A stretch of DNA of 54,079 bases, from NCBI GenBank assembly GCA_964502525.1, contig CAZCXH010000012.1, forward strand, positions 1 to 54,079. The letters run 5' to 3'. The stretch's first letter is position 1. Each line of letters opens with the position of its first letter. The notes under the pieces were generated by a model. That model ran no database searches and was not told the origin of the DNA. It worked only from the letters and a program-made list of their open reading frames with translations. Positions 50,374 to 54,079 of the stretch are shown one piece after another. The stretch is from DATLYB01 sp964502525 (GTDB lineage Bacteria > Bacteroidota > Bacteroidia > Chitinophagales > CAIOSU01). A program made the translations under genes and the position numbers.

Positions 50374-51046
50374 TCAACTGTCGGTGGCTTATGGCAAGGT
50401 GCCTGTGTTGGAAAACCTGGACCTCCACCTTGAACCTAACCGGATTCACGGTATTGTCGGCTTGAACGGATCAGGCAAGACTACCCTTTTCAACGCCATC
50501 TCCGGCTTGGTTAAACAAAATCGCGGGTCCATCGCATGGAACGGAAAGCCTGTATCACGAAAAGATATCGCCCTGCTCGAAACTCAAAATTATTTTTATT
50601 CAAATATCACAGGACGCGAACATCTCCGGCTTTTCCCCTCAAATGCCGGCACGTTCAACCTTGAAATATGGGAAGACCTTTTCAGGCTTCCGCTCGATGA
50701 GCTTATAGACAACTATTCCACCGGCATGAAGAAGAAGCTGGCGCTGCTCGGCATATTGAAGTTGAACAAACCGGTGCTGCTTCTCGATGAGCCGTTCAAC
50801 GGGCTTGACCTCGAGGCGGGCAGGGTCATCAAGGTTTTATTGCAGAAGCTGAAAGAAAGGAACAAAACGGTCATCGTATCCTCTCACATCCTGGAGACGC
50901 TGACCAATTCCTGCGATTTCGTTCACCACCTGGAAAACAGGAAAATCAAAAAGACCTACGGCAAAGACGAATTAGCCGCATTGGAGCGCGACCTTTTCAG
51001 GGAGATGGAAGACCGCGTTGACGGCTTGATCGAGAAAGCGCTGTAG
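50360..51046 (+). CDS. ABC transporter ATP-binding protein
   Basis: The 228-residue protein has Walker A GLNGSGKT, a signature YSTGMKKKL of the variant form common in ABC-2-type exporters, Walker B VLLLDEPFNGLD and switch VSSHI. It pairs with the overlapping permease gene upstream. It ends before a strong terminator. Confidence 0.92.
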   Translation: MLTINQLSVAYGKVPVLENLDLHLEPNRIHGIVGLNGSGKTTLFNAISGLVKQNRGSIAWNGKPVSRKDIALLETQNYFYSNITGREHLRLFPSNAGTFNLEIWEDLFRLPLDELIDNYSTGMKKKLALLGILKLNKPVLLLDEPFNGLDLEAGRVIKVLLQKLKERNKTVIVSSHILETLTNSCDFVHHLENRKIKKTYGKDELAALERDLFREMEDRVDGLIEKAL

Positions 51047-51067
51047 TTGTTAGTTTATAACCTTTTC

Positions 51068-51102
51068 AACCTTTCCAAAAGTTTTGAACTTTTGGAAAGG
51101 TT
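51068..51102. terminator. Perfect 16-bp stem terminator after the ABC operon
   Basis: AACCTTTCCAAAAGTT (51068-51083), loop TTG, AACTTTTGGAAAGGTT (51087-51102): a perfect stem. It lies 22 bp after the ATPase stop. The rest of the gap to 51277 has nothing I can identify. Confidence 0.8.
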
Positions 51103-51277
51103 TAACTCACTAAACAAATCTCCAGCACTTTAGAATTTCCGGCTGTTAACGCAATTTAAGCCTTGCCCCGCCAGGAAGGAAGTTTCAAAACTCTTACCTG
51201 AAAATCACCTTTTTCATTGAATGGTATGTGTTGCTGTCTGATAAATTTTATTATTTAAACCTAAAAACTTTTTAAAA

Positions 51278-54079
51278 ATGAAAACAAAAATTTTTATTGC
51301 ATGCTTAATCAGCATCTTTTTTCAAACCGCTTTTGCGCAGGTAGAGCTTGCGCGCAACGTCAATCCGGAGCAACTGAACGGGTGCTGTCATTCAACACCC
51401 AAAGACTATACCCGCTCCGGAAGCATCACGTATTTTACGGCTTACTCATTCGGCAAGGGGCGCGAGCTGTGGAAAACCGATGGCACGGCAGCCGGAACGG
51501 TCCTCGTCAAGGACATCCGCCCCGACTGCGAGGATTCCGACATTGAGTTTTTAACCGATGTGAATGGCATCCTGTACTTTTCCGCCAATGACGGCACCTC
51601 CGGCAAAGAGCTGTGGAGGAGCAACGGCACTGCTTCAGGCACTTACCCGGTGTTGGATATAAGGACGGGTAGCCTTGGATCTACTCCCATGGAATTGATC
51701 AATATTGGCGGCACCCTTTACTTTGCGGCAAATAACGGGACGCATGGCTTTGAACTTTGGAGGAAGACCGCAACCGGTTCTCCCATGCGCCTTACTGACC
51801 TGAAGACAGGTACTCTACATTCTTTCCCTTGCTTCCTGACTGACGTAGGAGGGGTGTTGCATTTTACAGCAGATGGCCCCAGCGGTTTTGAATTATACAA
51901 GTGGAACGGAACAAGCCCTGTTCCGATTGATATTTATCCCGGTACTTCAAGTTCATTTCCGACAAATCTGGTCAACGTTAATGGCACGTTATTTTTCAGC
52001 GCAACCAAAACGGGCGTGGGTAGAGATTTATTCTGGTATGACGGTATAACCGTGGGCAATGACAATTCTATTGCACCCGGAGCCGTTTCTTCAATGCCCC
52101 AGGATCTTACCAACGTAAATGGTACTTTGTTCTTCACTGCCACCACCACTGCAAACGGACGGGAGCTGTACAGGAGGACATCAGCAGGCGTTATCACTCC
52201 TTTTAATATCAGGGCTAACAGCGCTTCCTCGGATCCAACACTGCTCACAGCCGTGGGGTCCACCTGCTATTTTAGCGCGAATGATGGCGTGAGCGGTCGA
52301 GAGCTTTGGAAATGCGGCACCTCCGGCAGCCCGTCAATGGTGATGGATATTAACACCTATGGCTCCTCATCTCCAACCGACCTTGTCAACGTAAACGGGG
52401 TGCTCTACTTTGTTGCTGACAATAGTTCATCAGGTGATGCAAGCTCGCATGTGTGGAGAAGTTCCGGCACCACCACCAACAGGTTAAAGTACATTTCAGC
52501 AACAGGATATTGCCACGAAACTTATAAGAGCCCCCGTCCGCATGATTTAACCAATATCAACGGAATGCTGTATTTCAGCGCTGAAGACCGCTACACCGGT
52601 AACGAACCGTGGAAAAGCAATGGCACGGAAGCAGGAACGGTGTTGATTAAAGATATCCATATTTGCGGGGCAAACTCAAATCCACGCGAACTTACTTCAA
52701 TAGGAGGGCAGCTCTACTTTTCAGCCACCCATCCTACCGTTGGAAGGGAAATCTGGAACACCCCTAATGGTTCCAACTACGGTTATTTCCAAATTGCCCC
52801 GTTAGAGGCAGCCTCTTTTCCGTATGAGCTTACGGATGCAGGCAGCAGACTATATTTCGGTGCTACCGGACCCAATGGAAGGGAATTGTACAAAATCAAT
52901 CCCTCTACAAACCAGTCTGCCCTTGTAAGCGATATTCATCCTTCCGGTTCTTCCAATCCGAGTGAACTTACCTATGTGAAAAATGGTGCTAATGATATGC
53001 TTTACTTTGCGGCAACCACTTCGACCAGCGGAACTGAACTTTACCGGGTGGCTTCCTCCACCTCCGGTGCGGTAATGGTTTCTGATTTATGCACCACCGG
53101 GTCATCCAATCCCACTTCGCTTTGTGCAGCAGGCACTACGTTGTACTTTGCCGCTGCAAGAAATGCAACCGAGGGAACGGAGCTATTCAAAGTAGGTCCT
53201 TCCGGTTCGCCATCCTTTGTGAGAAATATCCGCTCCTCGGGATCATCAAGTCCGGCTGAAATAACTGATTTGAATGGAACCAGGATCATCTTCACCGCAG
53301 ATGATGGCGTAAGCGGAAGAAAATTGTACAGGAGTGACGGAACAAGCAGCACCACCGTCCAAATACCAGGCGCCTACTCAAATCCAAGATCACTCATTTG
53401 GGGCGGTAGATATTCGAATTCAACTTTTGTGAATTTGGTTTATTTTATTGCCAATGATGGAAGTGGTGATAAGCTTTTTGTAACTGATGGCATGACCGTT
53501 ACTTCCCTTGGAGCTTCATCACCGGAGCAATTAGTAGTTGATCAATACGGTCAGTTGTACTTTACTGCGGATGATGGTGTCAATGGTCGCCAGCTTTGGA
53601 CCAGCAGCGGGACTGTTTCCGGTACAAGAAGGGTGCTGAAAACTTCAACCGAAGGATATGACAACCCGAAATATATAACCCGCGTTGAAGATGGTATAGC
53701 CTTTGCAACATCCGACTCTATATTTATTTTTGGTTCAGGTTGCAAGGAGGGTTTTGAATTACTTTGCGGAACCGAAGTGCGGGGAAATTTTGCCGATTTT
53801 GGGGATCATCTTTATTTTCCCGCCTACCGTGAAGATGTTGGCGATGAGTTATTCAGAGTGTCACGTACTTGCTACTATGTTCTATACAAAACCTCTGAAG
53901 AAGAAATAACTTCGGTATCAACTGAAGCGGTTAAAATGGAAACCCTCACCCTCAACGCCTACCCCAACCCCGCCCGCGAGCAACTGAAGGTGAGCATCAC
54001 CGCGGATGAAGCGAGGAAGGGTGCGCTGATGGTGTTCTACATCTCAGGCAAGCAGCTTGAAAAAATCAGCCAGATGCAG
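51278..54079 (+). CDS. T9SS-secreted ELWxxDGT-repeat protein, partial
   Basis: The frame is open from ATG 51278 to the right edge (934 codons). A signal peptide (ISIFFQTAFAQ) is followed by about fifteen repeats of about 50 residues with GRELWKTDGT, VNGTLYFSAxDG and xGSSSPxELT motifs, known as ELWxxDGT repeats and expected to form a beta-propeller. From about 53935 a T9SS type A sorting domain begins (LNAYPNPAREQLKVSI) and is cut by the window end. Exported by Sec, then by T9SS (PorV gene 2.2 kb upstream). Surface or extracellular; the function of the propeller is unknown. Confidence 0.9.
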   Translation, partial: MKTKIFIACLISIFFQTAFAQVELARNVNPEQLNGCCHSTPKDYTRSGSITYFTAYSFGKGRELWKTDGTAAGTVLVKDIRPDCEDSDIEFLTDVNGILYFSANDGTSGKELWRSNGTASGTYPVLDIRTGSLGSTPMELINIGGTLYFAANNGTHGFELWRKTATGSPMRLTDLKTGTLHSFPCFLTDVGGVLHFTADGPSGFELYKWNGTSPVPIDIYPGTSSSFPTNLVNVNGTLFFSATKTGVGRDLFWYDGITVGNDNSIAPGAVSSMPQDLTNVNGTLFFTATTTANGRELYRRTSAGVITPFNIRANSASSDPTLLTAVGSTCYFSANDGVSGRELWKCGTSGSPSMVMDINTYGSSSPTDLVNVNGVLYFVADNSSSGDASSHVWRSSGTTTNRLKYISATGYCHETYKSPRPHDLTNINGMLYFSAEDRYTGNEPWKSNGTEAGTVLIKDIHICGANSNPRELTSIGGQLYFSATHPTVGREIWNTPNGSNYGYFQIAPLEAASFPYELTDAGSRLYFGATGPNGRELYKINPSTNQSALVSDIHPSGSSNPSELTYVKNGANDMLYFAATTSTSGTELYRVASSTSGAVMVSDLCTTGSSNPTSLCAAGTTLYFAAARNATEGTELFKVGPSGSPSFVRNIRSSGSSSPAEITDLNGTRIIFTADDGVSGRKLYRSDGTSSTTVQIPGAYSNPRSLIWGGRYSNSTFVNLVYFIANDGSGDKLFVTDGMTVTSLGASSPEQLVVDQYGQLYFTADDGVNGRQLWTSSGTVSGTRRVLKTSTEGYDNPKYITRVEDGIAFATSDSIFIFGSGCKEGFELLCGTEVRGNFADFGDHLYFPAYREDVGDELFRVSRTCYYVLYKTSEEEITSVSTEAVKMETLTLNAYPNPAREQLKVSITADEARKGALMVFYISGKQLEKISQMQ

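Overview
The window comes from a member of the Bacteroidota. Three independent signs support this: type IX secretion (T9SS) parts and cargo (a PorV homologue and C-terminal sorting domains), a complete subtype iii type VI secretion system (T6SSiii, known only from this phylum), and promoters of the Bacteroidota form TTTG-N19-TAnnTTTG. No rRNA, tRNA, CRISPR array or intact transposase was seen.

Layout. 1-8005 (-): a giant secreted subtilisin-like (S8) peptidase built of repeats, running off the left edge; a decayed copy of its N-terminus lies upstream (8216-8554). 8842-17119 (+): a SPOR-domain protein, a T9SS-sorted Ig-like adhesin, a beta-barrel protein and the T6SSiii envelope proteins TssP-like and TssR, with a periplasmic protein between them. 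17589-24190 (+): a MacB-like ABC transporter, two unknown proteins, a pesticin-like muramidase, an unknown protein, a PAAR tip protein, a papain-like cysteine peptidase and its probable immunity protein. 24191-27813: a repeat-rich accessory zone with two DUF4160/DUF2442 pairs, many short stem-loop repeats and a tandemly duplicated NlpC/P60-type amidase gene with a third remnant. 27882-31474 (-): an ART-like toxin domain, three paralogous lipoproteins and a degenerate M41-like protein. 31853-32495 (-): a HepT/MntA toxin-antitoxin pair. 32682-46748 (+): a DUF4123 effector adaptor, an M15-like peptidase, then tssH and the core operon tssB-tssC-hcp-vgrG-tssE-tssF-tssG-tssN-tssK-tssO. 47253-54079 (+): two small ORFs, porV, a two-gene ABC transporter, and an ELWxxDGT-repeat T9SS protein running off the right edge.

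How they fit. TssB/C form the contractile sheath, TssE/F/G/K the baseplate, Hcp the tube, VgrG and PAAR the spike, and TssH recycles the sheath. TssN, TssO, TssP and TssR replace the TssJLM membrane complex of other T6SSs; TssQ could not be assigned with confidence. The genes between the two structural blocks look like the payload: several unrelated cell-wall hydrolases, a cysteine peptidase with an overlapping partner gene, and an ADP-ribosyltransferase-like domain. A hairpin with a T-run between hcp and vgrG could raise Hcp dosage over downstream genes. PorV and the T9SS cargo at both ends form a second, separate secretion theme. All functions are inferred from sequence motifs read by eye; no database search was run.
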